Shown here: piece by piece, positions 50,398 to 59,776 of the stretch
Numbering within the stretch: the first letter of the stretch is position 1
Layout of the letters: each line of letters begins with the position of its first letter
Origin: Robinsoniella peoriensis
GTDB lineage: Bacteria; Bacillota; Clostridia; Lachnospirales; Lachnospiraceae
Direction: 5' to 3'
Assembly: GCF_000797495.1 (NCBI RefSeq)
Contig: NZ_JTGN01000001.1
Location: 255,501-319,500, forward strand
DNA: 64,000 nucleotides
Notes under the pieces: generated by a model
What the model saw: the letters and a program-made list of their open reading frames with translations, nothing else
Told to the model about the DNA's origin: nothing
The model's database searches: none
Made by a program: the position numbers and the translations under genes

Positions 50398-52177
50398 CTT
50401 CATCAAACGGTATATGTACGGTAACCTTTGACCCATCTCCTTTTTTAGAAAAAATATGGATTCCGTATTTCTCACCATAAGTGAGCTGTATGATATGATG
50501 GGCATTATTTAGTCCCACATGATTGTGTCCTTTTTCTTTCACTTCTTTGTTAATTGGAAGGCTTACCTGCCCTTCCTGATCAAATCCCACACCGTCATCA
50601 CTTATTTCAATATAGATACTGCGGTCCTTTTCAAACATGACGATTTCTACAAAACCCGGTTCCAGTTTAGGCTCAATCCCATGTACTACCGCATTTTCTA
50701 CAATCAGCTGAAGACACAGCTTAGGAATAAACATATCCAATACTTCTTCATCTTCCACAATAATATTATAATTAAGTCTGTCTCCATAACGGTAGCTCTG
50801 CAGATACAGGTAATATTCCACATACTCCAGTTCCTGCCGTATCTGTACCTTCTCCGTATCTTTTCGATATATTTTCGCCTGTATCAGCTGGGAAAATGAG
50901 GTTATCATCTTATAGGTCTCATCGTTATGATCCATCCTTGCCTGCAGTGCAATCGTATTTAATACGTTAAACATAAAATGGGGATTAACCTGGGTTTGTA
51001 AAAATTTCAATTCCATTTCTTTAATCGATAGCTGTTTCTCATAAACCTGTTTAATCAGATAATTTACATATTCGGTCATTTCATTGAATACCAGGCTGAT
51101 CTCATGGAATTCTTCTGTACTGTAATCCGGAAGTTTTGTTTCAAAATCCCCTTCTTTTACAGACTGCAGTTTTTCTGTAAATTCTTTCAGTGGTTTTGTC
51201 AGATGATAGACAATCGTTACAAATGCGGCAAATACTCCAACACAGATTACAGCCAGTATAAAAATATAAATTTTAACGGAATCATAAAGTAAGTAGGTAG
51301 TTTGTCCCTCCGGAATTCCTATGGTAGCCCTCAGATACATGCTCATATCTTCTGTATACAGGCGAAACCCCGTGTTATCAATTACGTCCTCATATGGTAC
51401 CGTCTGAAATGACTGATTGATCTCACCTAACTTCTCACCAGCCATATTATAATTCTCACCACTGATTATATTGCCCCTCCGGTCATATAACATCCAGAAA
51501 GCTCCCTTATAATTCTCCACCTGGTTCATAATACCTTCCAAAACATCCAGGCGGATCTCAAAGATAACACTGCCCTGATCCTTCATATTCCGGTCATACA
51601 GGGTAAATGCAAGGTACTCCCTACCTTGCTGACCCGGATAATAACAGTAATCTGCGCTGCCTCCCGGTTTTTCCTGTTGTTTCCTGAAATTATTATATAC
51701 CCCGATTGCTTCTTCCCTGCTTTTTTGTACTTCTGACTCCACCATCGCATAGTAACCGGTAAATAAAAAGTCATCCTGACTGTCAAATAAATACACTTTT
51801 TCCACAATCGGTTCATTACCATTGCCCAGGTTTTTCTGACTGCTGATATTTACCGTACGGGTATAAATATTTTGCAGCCTCTCCTGTTCCTTATCGTCCA
51901 GATCCGCCCTGCCTGCTTTATCCAGATATGCCATAAGTTCTTCGGAACCCCGGATTTCATAAATAATATTTTCCAGATATTCTGTTTTCGTATTGAGATT
52001 ATTATTTGTTTCGGTCAGGAAAAAATCCAGATCATGTTCTATATACTTTCCCACGATCAGCCAAACCGAACAGATGAATACCACCCCGCAGAAAATAAGG
52101 GACAGCAGTGTAACGCTGAGATTTAATGCCATCATTTTCTCTCTTAGGGAATGACGTTTCGTTTTTCTATCCTTCAT
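50381..52177 (-). CDS. Sensor histidine kinase, YesM/LytS type
   Basis: 598-residue membrane kinase. Helix 1 is at about residues 17-42 (LSLIFCGVVFICSVWLIVG), followed by a large extracellular dCache-like domain, and helix 2 at about 305-328 (IYIFILAVICVGVFAAFVTI). A HAMP linker, then the HisK_7-type phospho-acceptor segment (LQTQVNPHFMFNVLNTIALQ, His) and a HATPase_c domain (LIVENAVVHGIEP, ISDDGVGFD, HVGLNNAHHIIQL). Third gene after the YesN-type regulator and the solute-binding lipoprotein. The ligand may be a sugar or oligosaccharide, delivered by that lipoprotein. Confidence 0.93.
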   Translation of the reverse strand: MKDRKTKRHSLREKMMALNLSVTLLSLIFCGVVFICSVWLIVGKYIEHDLDFFLTETNNNLNTKTEYLENIIYEIRGSEELMAYLDKAGRADLDDKEQERLQNIYTRTVNISSQKNLGNGNEPIVEKVYLFDSQDDFLFTGYYAMVESEVQKSREEAIGVYNNFRKQQEKPGGSADYCYYPGQQGREYLAFTLYDRNMKDQGSVIFEIRLDVLEGIMNQVENYKGAFWMLYDRRGNIISGENYNMAGEKLGEINQSFQTVPYEDVIDNTGFRLYTEDMSMYLRATIGIPEGQTTYLLYDSVKIYIFILAVICVGVFAAFVTIVYHLTKPLKEFTEKLQSVKEGDFETKLPDYSTEEFHEISLVFNEMTEYVNYLIKQVYEKQLSIKEMELKFLQTQVNPHFMFNVLNTIALQARMDHNDETYKMITSFSQLIQAKIYRKDTEKVQIRQELEYVEYYLYLQSYRYGDRLNYNIIVEDEEVLDMFIPKLCLQLIVENAVVHGIEPKLEPGFVEIVMFEKDRSIYIEISDDGVGFDQEGQVSLPINKEVKEKGHNHVGLNNAHHIIQLTYGEKYGIHIFSKKGDGSKVTVHIPFDEGNCTE

Positions 52178-52201
52178 CGTTTCCTCCGCCTATATTCTCT
52201 G

Positions 52202-53479
52202 TTATTGATTTAGATAATTGACCACTGTCTCCGGTCCTATTTTGCCTTGTGCTTCCTCAAATAAACGCTGGGACAGATCATCTACCGCATCATTTCCCCA
52301 GGACAGGCTGATTGCCTTAATGTGTATGTCTGCATCATTAGCAAGTTCCAACGCTTCTCCCAAAAGTGGATAGCCTTCTTTGATTTCATTTCCGCTTACA
52401 TTAGGATTAGACGGTGCCTGTCCGGTTTCCATTGCCATTTTTTTCTGAACTTCTTCACTCAGCATATATTTAAGGAATCGGATACAGGCCTCCTGCTTTT
52501 TCGGATCCTCATTTTTATAAATCACGTAACCGGAAGAAGGTGAGATATAAGCAACACTTCTGCCATCTTTCGTAGGGTAATTGGCATATGCCACATCTTC
52601 CTTTATGGAACTGCTTCCAAGCAGCTCACTATCCCAAACTCCGTTAAAGTATACAGCACTCTTTCCATCCAGAAAATACTGCCTTGCATTGTCAATGCTG
52701 GACACAAAGTTAGACTCCTTACCCAGCTTACGGATATCCTTTAGCGATTGAAAAATTATCTTACTGCTGAAATTCTCCGGCAGTTTAGACGCCAGCTCTA
52801 CGCCCTCTTCTCCTTCACCCGCAACTCTTGCCAGAAAAATATCTTCCGAAAGCTGTACACTGTCTAGTGCTGCCGCGGCAAAATCAGGATTCTGCTGTTT
52901 TCCCCACGCATTTAAAATTTTACAGTCAGCCAGGAATTCCTCCCAGGTGTCCGGCGTTTTCGCTGCTCCATACTCATCCACAATTCCCGCTTCCACAAAA
53001 AATTTCTTATTATACCAGTACCCTGCTATTTCCAGCGCATCCGGAATAGAATACAGCGCCCCGTCTTCCGTGGTCCAGCCAGCCAGAACTGCGGGATGAA
53101 TACTCTCTTTCAGCTCCGGGTCTTCTTCTATAAATGGCATTAAATCAAGCGCCATCCCCCTTTTTACCGCATTAAAAACATAATATGATAAACCATTCGT
53201 ACTGACAATATCCGGCATCTTTCCGACAGCCAGCATATCATTTGCTTTTTCCACCGCAATACTGCTGTCTGATGATGGGTAGGTGATCAGGTTAATATCC
53301 GGATTTAGTTCGGAGAATTCCTGATAGATTTCCTGCATTGTGGCATGGGTGGGAAGTGTTCCGCCCCATCCGTGCATAAGAATGATATCCGTAACCTGAA
53401 CATCCTCTTTTTCTGAACACCCGCCCAGGAGGCATGCTGCCGCTACAAACAACAAAAGCATTGTTTTTTTCTTCAACAT
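52202..53479 (-). CDS. Solute-binding lipoprotein of family 1 inside a two-component operon
   Basis: 425-residue sugar-binding protein. It starts at ATG 53479, with GGGGAGG upstream; the longer frame overlaps the response regulator gene. The lipoprotein signal is KKKTMLLLFVAAACLLGGCS. Binding-protein features: HGWGGTLPTHATMQEIYQEF, GYWYNKKFFVEAGI, GKSAVYFNGVWDSELLG, AYISPSSGYVIYKNED. No ABC permease or ATPase gene is adjacent. It lies between the kinase and its regulator, so it may act as ligand receptor for the kinase or serve a transporter elsewhere. Confidence 0.88.
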   Translation of the reverse strand: MLKKKTMLLLFVAAACLLGGCSEKEDVQVTDIILMHGWGGTLPTHATMQEIYQEFSELNPDINLITYPSSDSSIAVEKANDMLAVGKMPDIVSTNGLSYYVFNAVKRGMALDLMPFIEEDPELKESIHPAVLAGWTTEDGALYSIPDALEIAGYWYNKKFFVEAGIVDEYGAAKTPDTWEEFLADCKILNAWGKQQNPDFAAAALDSVQLSEDIFLARVAGEGEEGVELASKLPENFSSKIIFQSLKDIRKLGKESNFVSSIDNARQYFLDGKSAVYFNGVWDSELLGSSSIKEDVAYANYPTKDGRSVAYISPSSGYVIYKNEDPKKQEACIRFLKYMLSEEVQKKMAMETGQAPSNPNVSGNEIKEGYPLLGEALELANDADIHIKAISLSWGNDAVDDLSQRLFEEAQGKIGPETVVNYLNQ

Positions 53480-53492
53480 CCGATCCTCCCCG

Positions 53493-55037
53493 CTATTTAA
53501 AGTCTTTTGGTGAAACCCCAGTATATTTTTTAAAGAAATATGAAAAATAAGTGGTATTTTCAAAGCCCAGTGCATCTGCAATCTCATATATTTTCATGTC
53601 TGTATTTTTCAGATAATCCTTGGCTTTCTCTATCCGCATCTGATTTAACCGGTTCAGAATTTTTTCCCCTGTTGCTTCTTTATAAATCCTGCTCAGGTAA
53701 CTGATACTGGTACCAACGTGTTCGGCAATATCCGTTACCGTTATTCCTTTATGGAAATTTTCTTCTATGTAACGCTCGCATTCATTAACAATAGTATTCT
53801 TATGACTGGATGCGTTTGAGACATAAGAGGAGGTACCCTGCAGAATTTCCAGCATGACTTTTTCATACTCATCTGCATAAAAACACCGGTGAATCTTCTC
53901 CGTAATGCTTCCCCTATAGCCGGTAATCTGATAAATATCTGTACCAAAGGAATCTAAGATTTTTCTGCATCTCTGCTGTATAATAATTCCGGAATTTTTA
54001 ATTGTATTTGCTGCGCACAACTCCAATTTCTGCGTTTTTAAGATTTCTTTGAATTTTAGCTGAACCTCTTCCGTATTGCCCTGGCTTACCTGAAAGCAGA
54101 GCTGTTCAATCAATTCATCCACCTTTGCACTATATTTTTCCGGATTCACTCCGTCCCTTTCATAAAAGCTAATCTTACTGTCTCCGCTGATAAAGCTGTT
54201 TCCAAGAACGCTCTCCGCCTGATCATAGGCTTTTTTCATATAAATAACTTCCTGCTGCCTGGAACTGACTCCGATATTGACATACAGCCCCATAAAGTTA
54301 TCCATCATATCTGTAATCTGCTGTCCCTTCATTAATATGGTATCCATATAATTTTCCGGCACATTTTGTACTACGATGGCATACATATCCCGCTGAACCG
54401 GAATCCCTCTTAACATCTGTTCCCCAAACACCATGGAAAAGAAGTTTAAAAGGCTCTTATACGTCCTGCTTTTCTTCTCCGTAGTCATGTCTTCATTGAG
54501 GCGGAAATGCAGGAGCAGTACCAGATAATTTTCCGGTTTCATGCCTAGTTCTGACATCTTTGATCGTATCTCTTCTTCATCATAAATTGACCCGTCAAAT
54601 ACCGATTTCAGGAAATATTCCAACACCGTTTCTTTATCTTCCCTGGATATGCTGGTCTGCTCTTTTTTTATCAGATCTTTTGCCTTATTGATCGCCATGA
54701 TCAGGCCATCAAAAGCACCTGTTTTCGTCACATAGTCCACTACATTATATTTAACTGCCGACTGGGCATAGGAAAAATCAGCATACGCGGTCAGTAAAAT
54801 AATTTTTATAGGCAATTTTTCTTCCCAGATATATTTGGCGATTTCAATCCCGTCTTTTCCAGGCATTTTAATATCTGTAATTAAAATATCTGGCTTGATC
54901 TCCTTAAGATTTTCCATTACCTGTTGTCCATTTTCAGCAGTATATACTACCTCGCATCCTAACTCATGCCAATTTGTCAAAGAAACCATGGCCTTTCTCA
55001 TTAAAGGTTCATCATCAGCTACCATTACACGATACAT
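53493..55037 (-). CDS. AraC-type response regulator, YesN type
   Basis: 514-residue response regulator. Residues 1-120 are a receiver domain with the acidic pocket (MVADDEPLMRKAMVSL), the phospho-acceptor Asp in ILITDIKMPGKDGIE, and LLTAYADFSYAQSAVKYN. A long middle region follows. The C-terminus (about 410-514) has the AraC double helix-turn-helix (HKGITVTDIAEHVGTSISYLSRIY, in parts; LNQMRIEKAKDYLKNTDMKI; ALGFENTTYFSYFFKKYTGVSPKDFK in parts). First gene of the operon. ATG 55037 is preceded by GGGAGG at about eleven bases; ATG 55088 is the alternative. Confidence 0.93.
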   Translation of the reverse strand: MYRVMVADDEPLMRKAMVSLTNWHELGCEVVYTAENGQQVMENLKEIKPDILITDIKMPGKDGIEIAKYIWEEKLPIKIILLTAYADFSYAQSAVKYNVVDYVTKTGAFDGLIMAINKAKDLIKKEQTSISREDKETVLEYFLKSVFDGSIYDEEEIRSKMSELGMKPENYLVLLLHFRLNEDMTTEKKSRTYKSLLNFFSMVFGEQMLRGIPVQRDMYAIVVQNVPENYMDTILMKGQQITDMMDNFMGLYVNIGVSSRQQEVIYMKKAYDQAESVLGNSFISGDSKISFYERDGVNPEKYSAKVDELIEQLCFQVSQGNTEEVQLKFKEILKTQKLELCAANTIKNSGIIIQQRCRKILDSFGTDIYQITGYRGSITEKIHRCFYADEYEKVMLEILQGTSSYVSNASSHKNTIVNECERYIEENFHKGITVTDIAEHVGTSISYLSRIYKEATGEKILNRLNQMRIEKAKDYLKNTDMKIYEIADALGFENTTYFSYFFKKYTGVSPKDFK

Positions 55038-55384
55038 TTCGTCTTCTTCCTCCCGTCCCGCAGACAGTTCCCTAATCTGCATACCCAATACTTTCCTTCA
55101 CGATTAACATCATATCATAATCATTTTCTAAAAGAAATCTCTTTTTCCGCCCGTTATACGCAGTCCTTTCATGTTAATTATAATTTACCATTCTGAAAGT
55201 GGATTTTGAATAAACAGAATCTTCATAAAGAATCGTTTTTTTGACCTGGGTTTTGACTCTAAAATAAAAAATACGTTTTTTTGACTGTCATCCGCTGTTT
55301 ACGCCGAATCCAGTTAAAAAAACGTATTTTTATATACTGCTGTCCTGAAGCTGAATAATTCCTCATATCAAACTCTATAAAACT
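55038..55384. terminator. Intergenic region with bidirectional terminator
   Basis: AAAATACGTTTTTTTGACTG (55264-55285 region) pairs with CAGTTAAAAAAACGTATTTT (about 55311-55331), making a hairpin with U-runs on both strands. It should end the membrane-protein operon on the minus strand. The rest holds the promoter region of the response regulator gene, with no gene seen. Confidence 0.7.
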
Positions 55385-55846
55385 TTAGAATACGTGACTT
55401 TTCTCACATTTATCTTCCATTAATTTCTCCACCGTACCAAACTTAATACAAAACCCTATCCCCGCTGCAACAAGAGAAGCACCTAAGCCGGTATAAAACA
55501 TCCGTATACAATGTCCCGGCCAAACATCTGCACGCCGCAGCAGAATGCCAAACGTCATCATAAATGCCATAATACAATAAGATTTTAAATCAAAAAATCG
55601 AAGGATATGCATCCGTTCCCCTTCGTAACGAAGGATGCGCGCCGTATGCTTTCCAATTAACCGTCGAAAAATAAAACCATAAAACACGCCAAATACCAGT
55701 AAAGCAGAAAATACCGCCCAAATGCTCCAGGGCCTGCCGGAAGCCAGTATTCCAATTCTTATAATATTGAATCCTGCTGCAAACCAGACAATTCCAGCTG
55801 CCAGCAGCAGATACTTCTTCGGTATATGAAAAAATTTATTTTTCAT
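55385..55846 (-). CDS. Small integral membrane protein
   Basis: 153-residue protein with four predicted membrane helices (YLLLAAGIVWFAAGFNIIRI, WAVFSALLVFGVFYGFIFRR, SYCIMAFMMTFGILLRRADV, FYTGLGASLVAAGIGFCIKF). No known enzyme motif is visible. It overlaps the 3' end of the upstream DUF2871 gene, so the two are cotranscribed and probably work together, under the TetR-type regulator upstream. Confidence 0.75.
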   Translation of the reverse strand: MKNKFFHIPKKYLLLAAGIVWFAAGFNIIRIGILASGRPWSIWAVFSALLVFGVFYGFIFRRLIGKHTARILRYEGERMHILRFFDLKSYCIMAFMMTFGILLRRADVWPGHCIRMFYTGLGASLVAAGIGFCIKFGTVEKLMEDKCEKSHVF

Positions 55847-56261
55847 TTTTAGCCGCACACTCCTTTAAACATAAAAATAGTAAAACGATACCCACGCCTG
55901 TCAGGATATGTCCAATTCCGGCAATACCCGAAATCGATGCATCCAGTGCTGCTGACCCTTTGATCCCAAGCACCTGTATCACACCTCTTATCAGAAGCAT
56001 CAATGCTGTTAAAGGTACGCCGATATTATAAATCACCATAAATGCTTTCCATTTTCTGGACCTGCATAAATCCTCTAATTTTCCCACAAACAAAGCGGTC
56101 ACCAGGAACATTACCATTCCAAGTAAAAATAAATGGGTATGTACGAATGCCAGGGATGTGCGACCCTCAAAACCGTTAAACTTCGTAAATTCCCGATAGA
56201 AGACGCCTCCTGCCATAGCTGCAATCGCATAACCAAAGGCAATATTTATCATTTTCTTCAT
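55836..56261 (-). CDS. DUF2871 membrane protein
   Basis: 141-residue membrane protein with four helices. It opens with MINIAFGYAIAAMAGGVFYR and contains FVHTHLFLLGMVMFLVTALF, whose two His residues recall haem-copper-oxidase-like small proteins; the link is tentative. The family is found in many Firmicutes. ATG 56261 lies eight bases after AGGAG. An operator TGAACGATGTTCA lies 44 bases upstream, matching one in front of tetR. Confidence 0.8.
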   Translation of the reverse strand: MKKMINIAFGYAIAAMAGGVFYREFTKFNGFEGRTSLAFVHTHLFLLGMVMFLVTALFVGKLEDLCRSRKWKAFMVIYNIGVPLTALMLLIRGVIQVLGIKGSAALDASISGIAGIGHILTGVGIVLLFLCLKECAAKNEK

Positions 56262-56304
56262 GTACATTTCTCCTCTCGTGTAAAAATTTTGAACACGTCT
56301 TTAC

Positions 56305-56317
56305 TGAACGATGTTCA
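56305..56317. promoter_or_regulatory. TetR-type operator upstream of DUF2871 operon
   Basis: TGAACGATGTTCA, a perfect palindrome with a three-base centre. The same half-sites occur at 56946-56958 in front of the tetR gene. Confidence 0.75.
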
Positions 56318-56362
56318 TTTTTCTTTTAAGAAAATCCACTCTTTCAAGTGTCAAAAAGTGGA

Positions 56363-56929
56363 TCAGATAATATATAAAATCCTGTTTAAGACTTCTTTAA
56401 AATAACTGCAGTCTCTTTCTTCATCCGTAAGCATAGAGAACATATTGGTAAAAAGAAATGCTACGAATTTCTCTTTTGTAAATGTATCTGTCCATACAGC
56501 ATCCGATATTTTTTTATCCTGCCCAAGAGCAATCAAAAACCCGTCCTGTACATGTTCCAGATACTTCTGTTCCACCATCCTGCCTTTTTCTTTTTCCGAA
56601 CTCTTCATTGCTTCAAACTGGCTCATGAAAATCGAACGGAAATCTTGGAGATTGGCACAAAGCCTGAGATAAACAGTTTCAAAAAATTCTACAAACGAAA
56701 TATCACCCTGCATTTTACATACATCCTGATGAAATACCGTTTTCCAGAATTCTTCCACCACTGCAAATATCAGTTCTGACTTAGATGGAAAATAATTATA
56801 AACGGAACCCGTGGCTATGCCGCATTTTTTAGCCAGATACCTTATATTTAATTTATCGGCACCTTCTTCAAAAACAATTGCCTTCGCAGCTTTTATCAGC
56901 TCTTCTCTCGAAGTTACAACACGGTTCAC
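56363..56929 (-). CDS. TetR-family repressor
   Basis: 188-residue regulator with the TetR helix-turn-helix at residues about 5-50 (TSREELIKAAKAIVFEEGAD, LAKKCGIATGSVYNYFPSKS). The remaining ligand domain is variable, as usual. The likely start is GTG 56929, seven bases after GGAGG; an ATG at 56959 lies in the operator. It presumably represses itself and the DUF2871 operon through the shared TGAAC-N3-GTTCA sites. The inducer is unknown. Confidence 0.92.
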   Translation of the reverse strand: MNRVVTSREELIKAAKAIVFEEGADKLNIRYLAKKCGIATGSVYNYFPSKSELIFAVVEEFWKTVFHQDVCKMQGDISFVEFFETVYLRLCANLQDFRSIFMSQFEAMKSSEKEKGRMVEQKYLEHVQDGFLIALGQDKKISDAVWTDTFTKEKFVAFLFTNMFSMLTDEERDCSYFKEVLNRILYII

Positions 56930-56945
56930 ACGCTCACCTCCATCT

Positions 56946-56986
56946 TGAACAACGTTCATTATATCAGTATTCCAGACTTATGTCAA
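56946..56986 (-). promoter_or_regulatory. Consensus promoter and operator of tetR gene
   Basis: On the minus strand TTGACA (56981-56986), exactly 17 bases, TATAAT (56958-56963), then the palindrome TGAACAACGTTCA (56946-56958) touching the -10. Strong promoter with repressor site over the start. The -35 lies inside the last codons of the M23 peptidase gene. Confidence 0.88.
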
Positions 56987-58134
56987 TCTCCTTTTTTCAA
57001 AGTTTCTTGATACTGCTCTACTGCAGGATCCCTGAAATCATAGATTCTGTGATATTCCTTTGTCTCCAGATTCTTTTCCGTAAGACTCCTGTTCTGATAG
57101 AGAAACCTTGTCAGCTGATAACAGTCAACCCATATTTCTCCGTTTCCTTCTTTTTGGGATTCATCAAATATCAGCTGCAGTCCCCAGTGAAGATGGGAGG
57201 TATCAATATTATTCACATTTTCATTAGCACTGTACCCGGTACGTCCAAGATAACCGATTACATCTCCTGCCTGCACTACACTTCCCACCTCCAACTGCTT
57301 GTTATAAGGGAAATTCTTTCTCAGATGTGCATAATAGTAATATCTCTTTTTATCAAAACTTCGGATTCCCAGACGCCATCCGCCATACTGGTTCCACCCG
57401 ATTGCTTCTACGCAGCCCGACTCTACCGCAATAATCGGTGTACCCACCTGCCCCATCATGTCATGCCCCAGATGAGGACGGCTGTATCCATAGGATCTCG
57501 AAGTTCCAAAATCATCATAATCGGAATATTCATACCCTTTCGCTATAGGCAGGTATGCTTTCAATCCGTATTTCTTTTCCCATACCACTGCATTGTCTTT
57601 TTCTACCTGAATCTCATATTCTCCAACCCAGCCATCCAGAACAGCTCCATATGCTTCCCGGTAATAAGGATAATATTTTAGATCTTTTGTCAAATCCTCC
57701 ATAGTCTGTCCCTGAGTGGTCAGCTTTTCTTTTAACTCCTGCAGATCTTTCTCTTTATATCGTGTGAAATCACCACCATATCTTGTTCCCAGATAAGCCA
57801 GCAGGTCTACCCAGTCCAGATGTATCTCCTGTCCGTAACTCTCTGTATCAAGCTGGTAAGCTGCCCGCATAGCCTCATTTGTCACATGAAAATCAACCCA
57901 TTTTATGAACTTCTTTTCTGTTTCCGTTTCTGCTGTGGAAGATTCCTCTTTCTCACTAACCCGGGTCGTTTGCCCTGTTTCCTGCTCGCCCGTATCTTCA
58001 GTACTCTTTAAATTTTCCGCTGCAGCGTGGTTCGACAATGAACTATGTACCCCTCTGTAAACGGCAAAAATTGTTAGCAGTATCAATATAATAAGTTCTA
58101 TTTGTATAATACGTTTTTCACGTTTCTTGTCCAT
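56983..58134 (-). CDS. Membrane-anchored M23 peptidase (SpoIIQ-like build)
   Basis: 383-residue protein with a short cytoplasmic start, one membrane helix (IIQIELIILILLTIFAVYRG) and a Ser/Thr/Glu linker, then a domain of about 130 residues and a C-terminal M23 (LytM-type) peptidase domain. Catalytic/zinc residues are present: HLGHDMMG, YYAHLRKNF and HLHWGL. Both zinc His pairs look intact, so it is predicted active against peptidoglycan or a sporulation partner. GGAG precedes the ATG. Transcribed downstream of the ABC exporter genes. Confidence 0.88.
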   Translation of the reverse strand: MDKKREKRIIQIELIILILLTIFAVYRGVHSSLSNHAAAENLKSTEDTGEQETGQTTRVSEKEESSTAETETEKKFIKWVDFHVTNEAMRAAYQLDTESYGQEIHLDWVDLLAYLGTRYGGDFTRYKEKDLQELKEKLTTQGQTMEDLTKDLKYYPYYREAYGAVLDGWVGEYEIQVEKDNAVVWEKKYGLKAYLPIAKGYEYSDYDDFGTSRSYGYSRPHLGHDMMGQVGTPIIAVESGCVEAIGWNQYGGWRLGIRSFDKKRYYYYAHLRKNFPYNKQLEVGSVVQAGDVIGYLGRTGYSANENVNNIDTSHLHWGLQLIFDESQKEGNGEIWVDCYQLTRFLYQNRSLTEKNLETKEYHRIYDFRDPAVEQYQETLKKGD

Positions 58135-58204
58135 GGCAGACTCCGGATATTAAGTCACTTTCATTTTATTCCGAAGATCCGATAATATGCAGATAAATTC
58201 TCTG

Positions 58205-59776
58205 TTAATCATAAAGCCCGGTATTTACCGTTTTACGATAAAGTGCGATTGTAAGGATTCCTGTTATAATCGTTGCGGCAATTAAAACAATTTCTATATA
58301 TTGGTTAAAAATTACTGCTGCTATGATGGGCACAAATGCTGACAACGCTCCCACACCCATGGTAATTCCCATTGACATAGACTGTTTTACAACTTCAACT
58401 TCATTATTCCAATCGTATTTTGGATATTTTAAATTAATAGCAAGCCCTAATACTGAAATGTAAAAAGCATACACTGCAGGAACTGTGAAAATCAGGATCC
58501 CATTCAGTAACCCCGGTTTAAAGGCTATGGTAAATAAAATTCCCGTTACAATGATTGCCGGTAGCAGCACTGTAAGGTTTAACGCAATTTTACTATTGTA
58601 AATCAAACTGTTTTTAACCGGCATTGTACAGTTGATCCACCTGCTTTTTCCTTCCAGCGATATGGTTGAAGATGTGGTACAGCACAGTGAGGAAATTAAT
58701 ATCATAACAAAAGGTGCATACTTTTGTAAGTTTGAAAATAACCCCGGCATTTCCATCATTTTATCTATCTGATCCGGTTTGATAAATAACAGGGTGATTC
58801 CCATTACAACCATCAGTATTGCTGTAATAGACGTATTCATGATATAAATACTGCATGATGTATACTTTGTAAGTTCTCTTTTATATGCTGCCATAAATGG
58901 AGAACGCACACTCAGAGCACCTATTTTATAATTACTTTTTGTATGATGATTTAATATGGCTGTATTTATTTTCTTATAAAACTTAGCAAGCAGCGCTACA
59001 AATAAAGCAGCCGGAATTACCGATAGCGCTAAAAACAGAACAAAATCCATCCAGCTTCCCTGAACCAGTGCGTTAGAAAACATGCGGGCTGGCGGATAAA
59101 AACGGTTTATCGCATCGGATAACATTGTCCCGATCTCCACCAACTGGACGGTTCCTCCCTGCAGGCTGAATGAACCGGCAATAACAGCTATCGTAGCAGC
59201 TATACTCAGGATAATCACTACCATATTCTTGTATTTGAACCGGGATGCAATGGCTGTAATCAGTGCTCCCACTGCCAAAGCAAGTGTCATTGGAAGTAAC
59301 GGTGCAAAAAATATACCGATTAGCATCATTAGCCAGACATCAACACTGCTGTGCATTGTCACACCAAATACTATAATAGAAGGCAGAAGCGCAATACAGC
59401 CTACCAGAAGATTCAATATGTATACCCCAAGCAGCCTGCTTAATATAATAGACGCACTGCTTACCGGCAGTGACATCACCATGTCATAGTCCTTCATGCC
59501 AAATAATACGCCTGTACTTCCGGTAAAGGTAAGCACAATTGTCACCATTGCACCTGCCATCAGCATCATCCCCGGCAGCATCTCAGTCAGCCCCAGTACC
59601 CGGTATCCGATTGCCAGCCCCGTACTGTATCCAAACATCAGTAAAATCAGAATAACTGCCACAATCACAACCTTGACAGCTCTGCTTTTTTCCTTTTTAT
59701 CTCTGGCATGCAGAAGCTTATTCACTCCAAACGTTCCTAATATCTGCACTCTCAATAGCCCCATAAATTTAGTCAT
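58205..59776 (-). CDS. ABC exporter permease subunit
   Basis: 523-residue membrane protein with about 12 helices, of the putative ABC exporter type common in Firmicutes. Recognisable stretches are VKVVIVAVILILLMFGYSTG, GMKDYDMVMSLPVSSASIIL (typical DYDLLMSLPV segment) and SLEGKSRWINCTMPVKN (SLEG.. motif). It overlaps the ATPase gene by eight bases, with GGAGG before ATG 59776. Substrate unknown; such systems often confer peptide or antibiotic resistance or export a small molecule. Confidence 0.88.
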   Translation of the reverse strand: MTKFMGLLRVQILGTFGVNKLLHARDKKEKSRAVKVVIVAVILILLMFGYSTGLAIGYRVLGLTEMLPGMMLMAGAMVTIVLTFTGSTGVLFGMKDYDMVMSLPVSSASIILSRLLGVYILNLLVGCIALLPSIIVFGVTMHSSVDVWLMMLIGIFFAPLLPMTLALAVGALITAIASRFKYKNMVVIILSIAATIAVIAGSFSLQGGTVQLVEIGTMLSDAINRFYPPARMFSNALVQGSWMDFVLFLALSVIPAALFVALLAKFYKKINTAILNHHTKSNYKIGALSVRSPFMAAYKRELTKYTSCSIYIMNTSITAILMVVMGITLLFIKPDQIDKMMEMPGLFSNLQKYAPFVMILISSLCCTTSSTISLEGKSRWINCTMPVKNSLIYNSKIALNLTVLLPAIIVTGILFTIAFKPGLLNGILIFTVPAVYAFYISVLGLAINLKYPKYDWNNEVEVVKQSMSMGITMGVGALSAFVPIIAAVIFNQYIEIVLIAATIITGILTIALYRKTVNTGLYD

